Shown: positions 38,783 to 46,766 of the stretch, in pieces
Layout: each line of letters begins with the position of its first letter
Numbering within the stretch: the first letter of the stretch is position 1
Origin: a virus
Reading direction: 5' to 3' (one strand)
Virus record (IMG/VR): IMGVR_UViG_3300036852_000332
Span: 1-52,448 of that record
Length of the DNA: 52,448 nucleotides
Translations under genes and position numbers: made by a program
Notes under the pieces: generated by a model
Databases searched by the model: none
Told to the model about the DNA's origin: nothing
What the model saw: the letters and a program-made list of their open reading frames with translations, nothing else

Positions 38783-38956
38783 ATGGATCTCACTGAGCTG
38801 TGCGAACTGGTCGGGGATGCGATCGCTGAGGGCACGTTCCCGAGTGGCCGGATCGAAGCCGCCTGGACCGACAGCGCGTCCGTGTGGGTCGAGACGGCCG
38901 ATGGTGAGCGGTTCCGCCTCGACGTGACCTTGGAAGGCAAGGTCGGTGAGCCGTGA
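38783..38956 (+). CDS. Hypothetical protein, 57 aa
   Basis: ATG 38783. MDLTELCELVGDAIAEGTFP, GRIEAAWTDSASVWVETADG, RFRLDVTLEGKVGEP: a helix followed by a beta hairpin. Stop overlaps the next GTG. Unknown function. Confidence 0.55.
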   Translation: MDLTELCELVGDAIAEGTFPSGRIEAAWTDSASVWVETADGERFRLDVTLEGKVGEP

Positions 38957-39141
38957 CCCGGCTCTCCTCGCCGCCGCGGCCCGTGCCCCGGCCGCCGACG
39001 TGGCTGCTCGCGTTCGGCTGGGCCCTCGCCGGGCTGGGCTGGCTCGCCTGCCTCAGCGGGTTCGGGTTCGTCGCGCAGGGCGTCTTCGCCGCGCTCGGGC
39101 TGTGGTGGGCCAGGTGGCTCGCCTCGAAGGACCGGCCATGA
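38953..39141 (+). CDS. Small membrane protein
   Basis: 62 residues from GTG 38953. WLLAFGWALAGLGWLACLSG and VAQGVFAALGLWWARWLA form two transmembrane segments after a proline-rich start. Possibly an early membrane protein affecting the host envelope; function unknown. Confidence 0.6.
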   Translation: MTRLSSPPRPVPRPPTWLLAFGWALAGLGWLACLSGFGFVAQGVFAALGLWWARWLASKDRP

Positions 39142-39377
39142 CCGGCATCCAGGACTCTGGCGGGAGCAGCTTCCGCGTTCCGTCCGCCTACGGGCGGTGC
39201 CGCCGTCCGCGCTGCTACCAGCCACCCGTCGCGGACATGTGGCGAGGCCACGGTGCGCCCGATTCTGACGAGCGCGGCAGCTGGTACGCCTACCGCACCG
39301 AGCACTTGCGCGACTACCGCCGTGAGGTCCGCGACGGGCGCATCCGGTTCCTGCCTCGCCGTGAGGCCGCGTCGTGA
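39138..39377 (+). CDS. Hypothetical basic protein, 79 aa
   Basis: ATG 39138, ATGA overlap. FRVPSAYGRCRRPRCYQPPV, ERGSWYAYRTEHLRDYRREV. Cys-x4-Cys and Arg-rich; may bind nucleic acid. No family recognised. Confidence 0.5.
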   Translation: MTGIQDSGGSSFRVPSAYGRCRRPRCYQPPVADMWRGHGAPDSDERGSWYAYRTEHLRDYRREVRDGRIRFLPRREAAS

Positions 39378-39571
39378 CCGCCGCCGCGCACCTCGCCTCC
39401 TTCGAGGCCGCCGGGGACGCCGCCGTCCACGCCCACCTCATGTTCAGCCACCGCGAGCGGCTACGGCAGCTCGGCCTGGACGGTCCCACGCTGGCCGGCC
39501 AGTCGGCCGCGCTGCTGCACCGCCGCGTCCACGACGACGAATGCTACTTCCCCACGGAGGCCCCAGCATGA
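39374..39571 (+). CDS. Hypothetical protein, 65 aa
   Basis: GTG 39374, GTGA overlap. HLASFEAAGDAAVHAHLMFS, HRERLRQLGLDGPTLAGQSA. Helical; precedes an HNH gene. Unknown function. Confidence 0.5.
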   Translation: MTAAAHLASFEAAGDAAVHAHLMFSHRERLRQLGLDGPTLAGQSAALLHRRVHDDECYFPTEAPA

Positions 39572-40083
39572 CCACCCTGGAAAGCCCGATCGTCGGCCTC
39601 ATCCCGGTCCGTGGCGGCGCCTACTCCGTCGATCCTGTCCGGGGACTCGTCTACGGCCCACGCGGCGTCCCGATCGGCAACCCCGATGGCTCCGGTCATA
39701 TCCAAGTCGACGGCCGCTCTCGTCAGCTCGGCCAGCCATTCGCCCACCACCTCATCTGGGAAGCCGTCCACGGCCCGGTTCCTGATGGCTTGGAGATCAA
39801 CCATCGCAACGGCATCAAGGCCGATAACCGCATCGCCAACCTCGAGGTGGTGACGCGGCAGCAGAACGTTCTGCACGCCTATGCGACCGGCCTGAAGTCC
39901 AACGCGGGCGAGAAGCACCCGAGCCACCGGCTCACCGAGGCCCAGGTCCGCGAGATCCGCCGCCGCGCGGATGGTGGCGAGCCGCACAAGCTGCTGGCCG
40001 CCGAGTACGGCATCAGCCGCCGCCAGGTCAACGACGTGGCTGGCCGCCGCGCCTGGGCACATGTCACAGAGGAGTCGGCATGA
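39568..40083 (+). CDS. HNH endonuclease with C-terminal HTH (operon-embedded)
   Basis: 171 residues, ATG 39568. AHHLIWEAVHGPVPDGLEIN is followed by HRNGIKADNRIANLEVVT, the HNH_3 core (Asn-His, Asp-Asn, Asn-Leu-Glu), then a HASH-like QQNVLHAYATG and an HTH (TEAQVREIRRRADGGEPHKL...YGISRRQVNDVAG). Unlike the other HNH genes it is coupled by 4-nt overlaps on both sides and lacks the hairpin leader. Confidence 0.85.
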   Translation: MTTLESPIVGLIPVRGGAYSVDPVRGLVYGPRGVPIGNPDGSGHIQVDGRSRQLGQPFAHHLIWEAVHGPVPDGLEINHRNGIKADNRIANLEVVTRQQNVLHAYATGLKSNAGEKHPSHRLTEAQVREIRRRADGGEPHKLLAAEYGISRRQVNDVAGRRAWAHVTEESA

Positions 40084-41294
40084 CCGAACTCGATACCTAC
40101 GACGAGCAGGCCGCGCGGGGCATCCGCACCCTCACCTACCGCTACCGCGAGCTGGGTCGGCTCCGTGCCGGGGAGCAGCGCGTCTCCCGCAACGGCAAGC
40201 GCTATCCCGTCAAGCTCGACACGTTCCGGTTCACCTCGACGGACTGGCGGCTCATCCAGCGTGCCGCCGACCTCTACGGCGGTACGCCGTCCCGCTGGGA
40301 AGACGCGCCCGGGTGGAACAAGGACAAGCAGACCGGCCGCCGCCAGTACCAGGTCACCGTCGAGGCTGACCGCATCTTGGTGTCGATTCCCGAACAGCAG
40401 CAGCTCTCCCAGTGCATGGAGCACTGGACCGCCGCCGGTTGCCAGCGCCGCTGCAACGGCGTGGCCATGACCACCGGCGAGCCGTGCGAATGCCGCGCCG
40501 AGATGGCCTCAGGCGCACCGCAGCTCTGCGACCACGTCACCAGGGTCAACTTCGTGCTACCGAACCTGCCGGGGCTCGGCGTGTGGCGACTGCAGTCGCA
40601 TGGCGTGTTTACCGCCTCGGAGCTGCCGTTGCAGTTGGCCATGGCCTCTAGGTACGGCCCGGACCTTGAATGGTGGTTGCGCCTGGACCCGCGCACCTAC
40701 CCGACCACCGACGAGCACGGCAAGCCGGTGACGTTCCAGTATGGCGTGCCGGTCCTGGATACCGACCGGACCCCGGCCGAGCTGTACGCGCTGGCCGCGA
40801 CCGAGCAGGCCTCGCTCGCGCTTGAGGCGCCGACCGCCCAATGGTCCGTGCCGGGCCCCGACCAGGCCCCCCCGGTCGGTGTGCCCGGCGCGGACTTCAC
40901 CGGTGGACGGGAAGGCGCGGCGATGGCCACGGCGCGCCTCCCGGCCCCTGACCCCGACGCTACCCCCGCGTCGGGTGCCAGCCCCGCCACACCCCACCGT
41001 GGCCGTCCCAGGGCTGGCCAGCCGGCCGCCGAGGGTGGCGCCTCACCCTCGGCGCCGGCCCCAAGCTCGTCCGGGGAGGTGGCCGGTAGCGCGAGCGCCA
41101 GCACCCTCGCACAAGGGAAGCACACCTCCCCGGACGACGACCCGGAGGGCGAGGCCGCCCGGCTGTTCGCCGAGCGCGCCTGCACCTGCGCCGACGACCC
41201 CGCCGTTGGGGTGGGTCCCGACCCCGGCTGCCCGATCCACGCCCGCGCGCCGGACGGCTGGCCCCGCGACACCAACGAAGGGACCGCACCGTGA
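40080..41294 (+). CDS. phiC31 gp3-like protein (recombination directionality factor family)
   Basis: 404 residues. RYRELGRLRAGEQRVSRNGK, YPVKLDTFRFTSTDWRLIQR, AADLYGGTPSRWED and CMEHWTAAGCQRRCNGVAMT...CECRAEM match the conserved N-terminal two-thirds of gp3-family factors. The C-terminal 140 residues are Ala/Pro-rich and end in a Cys-rich CTCADD...GCPIH. In phiC31 gp3 directs the serine integrase; here the only visible integrase is a tyrosine type, so its role is probably replication or another early function. Confidence 0.75.
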   Translation: MTELDTYDEQAARGIRTLTYRYRELGRLRAGEQRVSRNGKRYPVKLDTFRFTSTDWRLIQRAADLYGGTPSRWEDAPGWNKDKQTGRRQYQVTVEADRILVSIPEQQQLSQCMEHWTAAGCQRRCNGVAMTTGEPCECRAEMASGAPQLCDHVTRVNFVLPNLPGLGVWRLQSHGVFTASELPLQLAMASRYGPDLEWWLRLDPRTYPTTDEHGKPVTFQYGVPVLDTDRTPAELYALAATEQASLALEAPTAQWSVPGPDQAPPVGVPGADFTGGREGAAMATARLPAPDPDATPASGASPATPHRGRPRAGQPAAEGGASPSAPAPSSSGEVAGSASASTLAQGKHTSPDDDPEGEAARLFAERACTCADDPAVGVGPDPGCPIHARAPDGWPRDTNEGTAP

Positions 41295-41602
41295 CCACGA
41301 CCGCGCGGGGCCTCACCCCCGACGAGGAGCTCCTGCTCGCCGAGCTCCGGGCCCGCCACGCGGCCCGGACCCGCGCCCGCCGCGGCGAGCAGCAGGCCCG
41401 TGACCGCCGCGGCGAACCCCTCGAGCCGCTGCTGCGCACCGCCGAGGTCGCCCAGTGGCTGCAGGTGTCCCAGCGGACCGTCCTGGCCTGGGCCGCCTCG
41501 GGCCGGCTGCCGAGCATTACTACCCCCGGCGGGCACCACAGGTTCCGCGCCCCGGACGTCGAACGGGTCCGCGCCGTGATGTGGAAGGACTCCCAGCCAT
41601 GA
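41291..41602 (+). CDS. MerR/BldC-like helix-turn-helix protein
   Basis: 103 residues, GTG 41291. The N-terminal half is a charged helix (LLLAELRARHAARTRARRGE). The C-terminal RTAEVAQWLQVSQRTVLAWA...GRLPSITTPGGHHRFRAPDV is a winged MerR-type DNA-binding unit. Tandem with a second similar gene; one of the two may act as excisionase. Confidence 0.75.
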   Translation: MTTTARGLTPDEELLLAELRARHAARTRARRGEQQARDRRGEPLEPLLRTAEVAQWLQVSQRTVLAWAASGRLPSITTPGGHHRFRAPDVERVRAVMWKDSQP

Positions 41603-41814
41603 CCGCCACCCGTCCCACCTACCTGCGTGCCGGCCAGGTCGCCAAGATCCTGCTGGTCTCGCCGAAGACGATCTCCCGTTGGGCCGCCGAGGGCAAGCTG
41701 CCGCACCAGCGCACCCTCGGCGGGCACCGCCGCTACCGCGAGGCCGATATCCGCGAGCTGATCCGGACCCTCGACCAGACAGGCGGCCAGGGAGGTGAGG
41801 CCGGCAATTCCTGA
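41599..41814 (+). CDS. BldC-like DNA-binding protein, possible excisionase
   Basis: 71 residues, ATG 41599. YLRAGQVAKILLVSPKTISR then WAAEGKLPHQRTLGGHRRYR and ADIRELIRTL closely follow the BldC pattern (PKT-x-x-RWA-x-x-GKL, TLGGHRRYRE). Such small proteins bend DNA and act as phage excisionases or regulators. Last gene before a 159-nt gap. Confidence 0.8.
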   Translation: MTATRPTYLRAGQVAKILLVSPKTISRWAAEGKLPHQRTLGGHRRYREADIRELIRTLDQTGGQGGEAGNS

Positions 41815-41869
41815 CACTTGAGTCCGCAGCTGCACGTGACCCTTGAACCGCGAATTCGCAACCGTCATT

Positions 41870-41898
41870 GCTCGTGCCGTCCGGCCGGTGGCACGAGC
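41870..41898 (+). terminator. Hairpin between early gene blocks
   Basis: GCTCGTGCC (41870-41878) pairs perfectly with GGCACGAGC (41890-41898) around GTCCGGCCGGT; C residues follow, no U-run. It lies in the only gap over 100 nt in the early operon, before the helicase gene. May be an attenuator. Confidence 0.45.
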
Positions 41899-41973
41899 CC
41901 CATTCCAGGACCCTATTCCCGAGACCGACTGTCCGGCCCGCGGGCGGGCAGGCGGAGATGAGTAGGAGCCAAC

Positions 41974-43932
41974 GTGACGCAGGGCAGGCAGCGATTCTCT
42001 GAGCCAGAGCGAGATCGGCTCTGGGATCTATGGAGTGGTCGCTGTGCCGAATGCGGCAAGCCGCTTGAGGCTGGATGGCACGTCGATCACGAGGTGCCGC
42101 GAGTTGCTGGCGGGCCGACTGCCCTCGGCAACGGCCGGCCGGTCTGCCCGGAGCACAACCTGAAGAAGGGAGCACGAATGGAGTTGCGGCGTGCACAACA
42201 GCAGCTCGTTGAGAAGGTGCTGGACAACGTCGCGCGCCGCAAGACGGTCACGGTCGCGCTGCTGGCGCCCGGTGCGGGCAAGACCCTGGGCTGGGAGGCA
42301 GCGGCCAACGAACTGTACCGGCCGCCGAGGGGTCAGGTCCGGACGGTGGTCGCGCTCGCGCCGCGGCTCAACCTCTGTTCCCAGGCTGAGCTGGAATGGG
42401 CACAGCGCCACTCGGGCTTCCCGAAGCCACGGATGGGCAGCATCGCCCACGCGCCGAACCGCCGACCGCTCCTGAAGCCGGACGAGTGGGGCTACACGAC
42501 GACCTACTCCTCGTTGGTGTCGAAGCCCTGGATGCATGTGGATTTCGCGCAGGAGCACCTCGACCAGTTCCTGCTCGTCCTGGACGAGGCGCAGATCCTT
42601 GGCATGGATGAGGAGCAGGGGACGCAGGCCGCGAAGTACGTTCAGCAGATCCAACCGCTCGCCTTCCACACGATCCTGCTGACTGCCACCCCCGAGCGTG
42701 CTGATGGCCAGCCGCTCCTGTTCGCCTCCTACGGGGAGAAGGACGCCCACGGCTACCGGAAGTTGCTGGCTGACGTGGTCTCGGGCTACCGCGAGGGCAT
42801 CACCGAACGCTACCTGCGGCCGTACCAGGGGGACCTGACCGACGCCACGATGCGTCACCGCTGGGTGGGCGCGGCAGCGGCAGAGGAATGGCGGCTCTCG
42901 GAGAATTCTGACGAGCTGTACAAGTTCATCCGCCAGCCGGAAGTGTGGCAGCCCCTTGTCGACCAGACGGTCGAACGCATCCGCAGGATCAAGCTGCTCG
43001 ATCCGCGGTACTGCGGGCTGATCGCCGCCGCGTACCAGGACGATATCCCTGACATCCAGGCGTACGTGGCGCAGCACCATCCCGACATGAAGGTGCTCGT
43101 GGCACGGTCCGCCGACCCCGGCAAAGAGGGGCTACGGAACCTTGCCCAATTTCGGCAGGGCGGTCATGACCTGCTCATCACCGTCCGAATGGCCTACATC
43201 GGCTATGACCATCCGCCGATCACCGCCATCTGCGTCCTGACCAACTTCCGGGACAAGGGGCACCTATACCAGCTTGTTGGCAGGGGCATGCGCGTGTGGA
43301 GGGAACGGCCGGCCTCCGAGCAGCACCTCTACGTGATCGCCCCGCAGGACAGGAAGATGCAGGACTTCCTCGTCGAGCTGCGGGCAGAGACCGAGGCTGG
43401 CCTGCGCGAGCGAGCCCACCGAGAAGGCGGTGATCCGCCTGGCCCGCCACGGCTGGGGCAGGTTGAGGAGACCCACATCGGGGACACCGCCACGATCGGT
43501 TTGGAGCCGGACGGCGACCTGGAGCCGGCGGAGCGGACCTGGCTGCGTGAGCAGATGGAACGGCACCACCTCGTGATGGCTCCCGAGTCAGGCGTCGCCA
43601 GCCTCTTGCGGGCGGCAGGTGGGCTCATCCTCGGAAGGTCCGCAGCCCCACCGGCCGAGCCCGTGGTTGCGGCCCCCGTGGCGACCAAGACGCGGGAAGA
43701 GCAGCGCCGGGAGAAGGGCGTTGCATGCAGGACGGCAATTGCTCGCTATCTCGCACAGCATGAGGGTCTCACCTCGCAGGGAACGCCGGTGCAGTTCCGG
43801 GACCGCGTTCGGTACCTAAACAACTGGCTCAATGGCGAACAGCGAGTGCCGAACGTCGAGCACCTCAGCCTTGAACAGTGGGACGAGCGTCTGCGGATCA
43901 TCCAGTCGTGGCCGAGCGGCGGCGCGCCATGA
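41974..43932 (+). CDS. HNH nuclease-SF2 helicase fusion protein
   Basis: 652 residues from GTG 41974 behind TAGGAGCC. Residues about 24-66 form an HNH unit (CAECGKPLEAGWHVDHEVPR...RPVCPEHNLKKG). The helicase has Walker A APGAGKT (98-104), DEAQ box (204-207), TATPE motif III (237-241) and motif VI QLVGRGMRVWR (about 433-443). The remaining 200 residues are acidic and helical. Likely unwinds DNA for replication or recombination; joining an HNH to the N-terminus is unusual. Confidence 0.85.
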   Translation: MTQGRQRFSEPERDRLWDLWSGRCAECGKPLEAGWHVDHEVPRVAGGPTALGNGRPVCPEHNLKKGARMELRRAQQQLVEKVLDNVARRKTVTVALLAPGAGKTLGWEAAANELYRPPRGQVRTVVALAPRLNLCSQAELEWAQRHSGFPKPRMGSIAHAPNRRPLLKPDEWGYTTTYSSLVSKPWMHVDFAQEHLDQFLLVLDEAQILGMDEEQGTQAAKYVQQIQPLAFHTILLTATPERADGQPLLFASYGEKDAHGYRKLLADVVSGYREGITERYLRPYQGDLTDATMRHRWVGAAAAEEWRLSENSDELYKFIRQPEVWQPLVDQTVERIRRIKLLDPRYCGLIAAAYQDDIPDIQAYVAQHHPDMKVLVARSADPGKEGLRNLAQFRQGGHDLLITVRMAYIGYDHPPITAICVLTNFRDKGHLYQLVGRGMRVWRERPASEQHLYVIAPQDRKMQDFLVELRAETEAGLRERAHREGGDPPGPPRLGQVEETHIGDTATIGLEPDGDLEPAERTWLREQMERHHLVMAPESGVASLLRAAGGLILGRSAAPPAEPVVAAPVATKTREEQRREKGVACRTAIARYLAQHEGLTSQGTPVQFRDRVRYLNNWLNGEQRVPNVEHLSLEQWDERLRIIQSWPSGGAP

Positions 43933-44540
43933 GCACGCGGGTCATCAGCAACGCGGCGCGCAGCCATGAGGAGGAGCTGCGCGACCGGCTGCGGCTGGCT
44001 GTCCGTCGGGACGGTGGCGACCCGTCGTCGTTCTTGGAGCTGCTCTCGGATGCCGTGGCGGAGCGGATCTGGGAGAAGCTCGGCACGACCCGGTCCTTCC
44101 GGGAATTCGTCGAGGCGCCGATCCCTGACGGACTCGGTCTGGACGAGGCCACGCTGTCACGGCTGATCGCCTTCTCGCACCACCACGAGGACAAGGACCC
44201 AGGCTTGCGCGAGAGCTTGGCCGGCATGCGACGGTTCGTGCGCAGCGAGCTAAATCCCAAGGCTCCCGAACATGTAGGGCGTGGACATAGCTCTGATAAT
44301 ATCAAACCTAACTCTGGTGGAGACAGCGAGACCTATTGGCTGCGCCGGCTCAAGCGGGACGCCCCGGAGCTTGCCGAGCGCGTCCTTGACGGTGAGTTGT
44401 CCGCCAATGCCGCCGCGATCAAGGCTGGCCTGAAGCCCCGCAAGATCAGCGTCAGGATCGATGACGTGTCCCTGCTAGCGGGGACGCTGCGCCGCCGCCT
44501 GACCGCCGATCAGCTCACCGAACTACGGGGGCTGCTGTGA
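43929..44540 (+). CDS. Hypothetical DNA-metabolism-associated protein
   Basis: 203 residues, ATG 43929 (ATGA overlap). ERIWEKLGTTRSFREFVEAP, LDEATLSRLIAFSHHHED, YWLRRLKRDAPELAERVLDG and ANAAAIKAGLKPRKISVRID are blocks seen in orphan proteins next to replication genes in bacterial and phage genomes. An A/T-rich patch (44268-44322) interrupts the G/C-rich coding. Function unknown, possibly a helicase partner. Confidence 0.6.
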   Translation: MSTRVISNAARSHEEELRDRLRLAVRRDGGDPSSFLELLSDAVAERIWEKLGTTRSFREFVEAPIPDGLGLDEATLSRLIAFSHHHEDKDPGLRESLAGMRRFVRSELNPKAPEHVGRGHSSDNIKPNSGGDSETYWLRRLKRDAPELAERVLDGELSANAAAIKAGLKPRKISVRIDDVSLLAGTLRRRLTADQLTELRGLL

Positions 44541-45292
44541 CCGTCCAGGCGATGGCGTACGTGATCGAGCACTCGCGCGCCGACACGATGGCGACCTACG
44601 CGGTCCAGTTCACCCTGGCGAACTACCACGACCGCGAGACCGGCACGGTCGGCCCGGTCGGCCTCAGCCGGCTCGCCAAGGAGTGCCGCTGCGCCCGCTC
44701 GACCGTGCAGGAAGCCATCGTGAGGCTGGTCGAACTGGGCGAGGTGGTCATCATCGACCAGGGCGGCCAAGGCCGCGGACGGTCCAAGACGTACTGCTTC
44801 CCCCGCTTCGATAAAAGGCCGCTCACCGGCCTTTTAGGTCGGCCGGAGTCGGTCTGGCTCGCCGATGATCCACAGGTTCCACAGGCTGTGGACGAAATTG
44901 ATCCACAGGCCGAGAAAAGGCCGGAAAGTGTAGGGAAAGGTACCGGCAGCCGGTCATCACGTATAAGGAATAACCAAGATCCGAGTACCCCTACGCGCGC
45001 ACGCGCGAGAGCAAACGGCGACGATCCACAGCCACAGTCCACAGCCCCCTACCGCCACGACCCGGCGCCACGACCCGGCCACGACCCGGCCGCGTGCGCG
45101 CTGTGCGCCGACCCATCTGGCAAGCCCGCCCCCGCCGAGGCCCGCCGCGGGTGGCGCGAGGCCGTCGGTGCGCGGCCGAACGACTGGCCCGACGGTCCCG
45201 CTGAGCCGCCGCCGCTGGACTCTGAAGCCGAACGCGAGCGGCAGAAGACGGTGCTGGCCGAGCTGATCGAGAAGGGCGGCGAGCGGCCGTGA
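44537..45292 (+). CDS. Replication initiator-like winged-helix protein
   Basis: 251 residues, GTG 44537. N-terminal winged HTH (TLANYHDRETGTVGPVGLSR, CARSTVQEAIVRLVELGEVV...GRGRSKTYCFPRF), then a 110-residue disordered linker and a short C-terminal acidic region. Position after the helicase and embedded DnaA-box-like iterons parallel the lambda O arrangement, in which the initiator gene contains the origin. The linker DNA is less G/C-rich. Confidence 0.65.
   Translation: MTVQAMAYVIEHSRADTMATYAVQFTLANYHDRETGTVGPVGLSRLAKECRCARSTVQEAIVRLVELGEVVIIDQGGQGRGRSKTYCFPRFDKRPLTGLLGRPESVWLADDPQVPQAVDEIDPQAEKRPESVGKGTGSRSSRIRNNQDPSTPTRARARANGDDPQPQSTAPYRHDPAPRPGHDPAACALCADPSGKPAPAEARRGWREAVGARPNDWPDGPAEPPPLDSEAERERQKTVLAELIEKGGERP
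44812..45043 (+). other. Candidate phage replication origin inside the initiator gene
   Basis: Six 9-mers ending in TCCACA: TGATCCACA at 44866 and 44899, GGTTCCACA at 44875, TCGTCCACA on the minus strand at 44887-44895, CGATCCACA at 45022 and CAGTCCACA at 45035; actinobacterial DnaA boxes are TTGTCCACA-like. A 10-bp hairpin TAAAAGGCCG/CGGCCTTTTA (44812-44836) lies upstream and an A/T-richer stretch (about 44955-44990) between the box clusters. Confidence 0.55.
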
Positions 45293-45543
45293 CCGAGCGC
45301 TACGTCCCCGACCAGCCAGCCGTCGACTGGGCCCGTGCAGCGGTCGAGCACACCCTTGCGCGGATGGAGCAGCACCATCGCTGGATGGTCGACCACCGCC
45401 CGCCGGCCGAGTCGGCCGGCTACCTCAAGGCGATCCGTTGGGCCCGCCGTTCCCTGATCGGTGGGCAGGGCTGCGTGATCGCCGCGTTCGACCAGCGCCT
45501 GCCCGAGATCGCCCGGCTGATCGACCAGGGTGAGCCCCGGTGA
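45289..45543 (+). CDS. Hypothetical protein, 84 aa
   Basis: GTG 45289, GTGA overlap. QPAVDWARAAVEHTLARMEQ, GYLKAIRWARRSLIGGQGCV, DQRLPEIARLIDQGEP. Helical; first of a run of very short coupled genes. Unknown function. Confidence 0.55.
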   Translation: MTERYVPDQPAVDWARAAVEHTLARMEQHHRWMVDHRPPAESAGYLKAIRWARRSLIGGQGCVIAAFDQRLPEIARLIDQGEPR

Positions 45544-45692
45544 CCCCGCGCTGGCTGGTCACCGGCGAGCGGCAGTGGTGCGCGACCGAGCGCCGCTGGT
45601 TCGACCCGTTCACCTGCCGCGGCGCGTGCCTGGCGTGCCGGCGGCAGCTGATTGCCGAAGCCGATCGACGACTCGCACGACAGGAGGCCTGA
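45540..45692 (+). CDS. Short Cys-containing protein, 50 aa
   Basis: GTG 45540, GTGA overlap. WLVTGERQWCATERRWFDPF then TCRGACLACRRQLIAEADRR. A CRGACLAC core could bind zinc or iron-sulfur. Unknown function. Confidence 0.5.
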   Translation: MTPRWLVTGERQWCATERRWFDPFTCRGACLACRRQLIAEADRRLARQEA

Positions 45693-45693
45693 C

Positions 45694-45906
45694 ATGGCCG
45701 GCAAGAACGTGACTGACCCCGAGCTGAAGGCGATGGCCGTGATCGCCGAGGCCCTCGACGACCTGACCGTCCCGACCCGCTACCGGGTGGTCGAGTGGCT
45801 CAACGGCCGCTACGGCCCTGACGGCCCGCCGGTGGCGAGCTTCGACGGCGGCCCGAAGGTCCCCGTCGGCCAGTCCGACGGCCGCGTGGTCGAGGCGCAC
45901 CCGTGA
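45694..45906 (+). CDS. Hypothetical protein, 70 aa
   Basis: ATG 45694 follows ACAGGAGGC. VTDPELKAMAVIAEALDDLT, VPTRYRVVEWLNGRYGPDG. Helical N-terminus, disordered C-terminus. The AVIAEALDDLTVPTRYRVVE segment recurs in orphan phage proteins. Unknown function. Confidence 0.55.
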   Translation: MAGKNVTDPELKAMAVIAEALDDLTVPTRYRVVEWLNGRYGPDGPPVASFDGGPKVPVGQSDGRVVEAHP

Positions 45907-46016
45907 GCCCGCACGACGGGCGCGGCTACCGGCGCCGGTCCACGACGTTGCCGTACTTTCAGTGGCTGGTCGCGCTGCTGTGTGGCTGCGAGCGGCGCGC
46001 GGGGGTCGAGCCGTGA
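45903..46016 (+). CDS. Tiny protein, 37 aa
   Basis: GTG 45903 with GTGA overlaps at both ends. Arg-rich start, then LPYFQWLVALLCGCERRAG, a short hydrophobic patch with Cys-x-Cys. Real mainly on the strength of the overlap pattern. Confidence 0.45.
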   Translation: MSPHDGRGYRRRSTTLPYFQWLVALLCGCERRAGVEP

Positions 46017-46225
46017 GCCGCGCGCCGATGACCGCAGCCTGGCTGGACGCGAAGCTCGACCGTGCCGAGCGGACCATCGAGCGGATCGAGCAGACCGTCC
46101 AGAAGCTGGAACACAACCCGGTCGCTGGCCCGCTCGTCGGGTTGCTGGTGGACGCGCGGATCTCGCTGGGTGACCTGCCGGTCCTGGCCGAAGAGCTGCG
46201 CGCCGCGTGGAAGGCGAACCCGTGA
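46013..46225 (+). CDS. Hypothetical coiled-coil protein, 70 aa
   Basis: GTG 46013, GTGA overlap. AWLDAKLDRAERTIERIEQT then VQKLEHNPVAGPLVGLLVDA. Amphipathic helix with Leu/Ile heptads. Unknown function. Confidence 0.5.
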   Translation: MSRAPMTAAWLDAKLDRAERTIERIEQTVQKLEHNPVAGPLVGLLVDARISLGDLPVLAEELRAAWKANP

Positions 46226-46587
46226 GCTTCCAGCTCCTCGCCGCGCCGGAGCCCCAGCCCGGCCGCGCCGACCTGGACCGCGTCGAGGCCGAGGCCGGCC
46301 AGTTCGTCGCCGGCGGCTGGGTGGCCCGGACGGTGCCCGGCCTGGTCGCCGAGGTCAAACGGCTCCGGGCCGAGGTCGAGGAGTGGAAGATGACTGCCAT
46401 GGCCGGGGCGGAAGTCCTCGCCGACCGTGACGCCGAGCTGCGCGCCGCCCGCGAGGCGATCGAGGCGGGAAGGGCGTTCCTCGTAGCGCTGGCCGACCCT
46501 GAGCCGCTTCGGCACTGGACGGAGGGACGCTACCAACGGCTTGCGGAGAAGCTCGCCGCCTACGACCGGGCGGTGAGCGGGCCGTGA
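46222..46587 (+). CDS. Modular coiled-coil protein, 121 aa
   Basis: GTG 46222, GTGA overlap. GLVAEVKRLRAEVEEWKMTA then MAGAEVLADRDAELRAAREA (shared with the minus protein at 33499) and LADPEPLRHWTEGRYQRLAE then LAAYDRAVSG (shared with the protein at 47370). Suggests recombination of short modules among accessory genes. Function unknown. Confidence 0.55.
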   Translation: MSFQLLAAPEPQPGRADLDRVEAEAGQFVAGGWVARTVPGLVAEVKRLRAEVEEWKMTAMAGAEVLADRDAELRAAREAIEAGRAFLVALADPEPLRHWTEGRYQRLAEKLAAYDRAVSGP

Positions 46588-46766
46588 GCCATCCGACCGA
46601 CCTTGACCTCGTGGCGTGGCTTGATGGCGAGGAGCGCGGGGAGCCCGAGCACGGTGAGGTCGCCTGTCACGTCATGGCCTGCACGACCTGCGCCGGGGTG
46701 CTGCTCGCCCAGGGCGACGCCGCCTACGAGCTGCTGCGTACGACCTGGCGGGAGCTGGCCCCGTGA
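46584..46766 (+). CDS. Mini anti-sigma-like zinc protein (ZAS motif)
   Basis: 60 residues, GTG 46584. LDLVAWLDGEERGEPEHGEV then ACHVMACTTCAGVLLAQGDA: a His-x3-Cys-x2-Cys zinc motif with an upstream His, in the same order as ZAS-domain anti-sigma factors such as RsrA. No membrane helix of its own, but the next gene encodes one. May redirect host sigma factors early in infection; inference. Confidence 0.6.
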   Translation: MSHPTDLDLVAWLDGEERGEPEHGEVACHVMACTTCAGVLLAQGDAAYELLRTTWRELAP

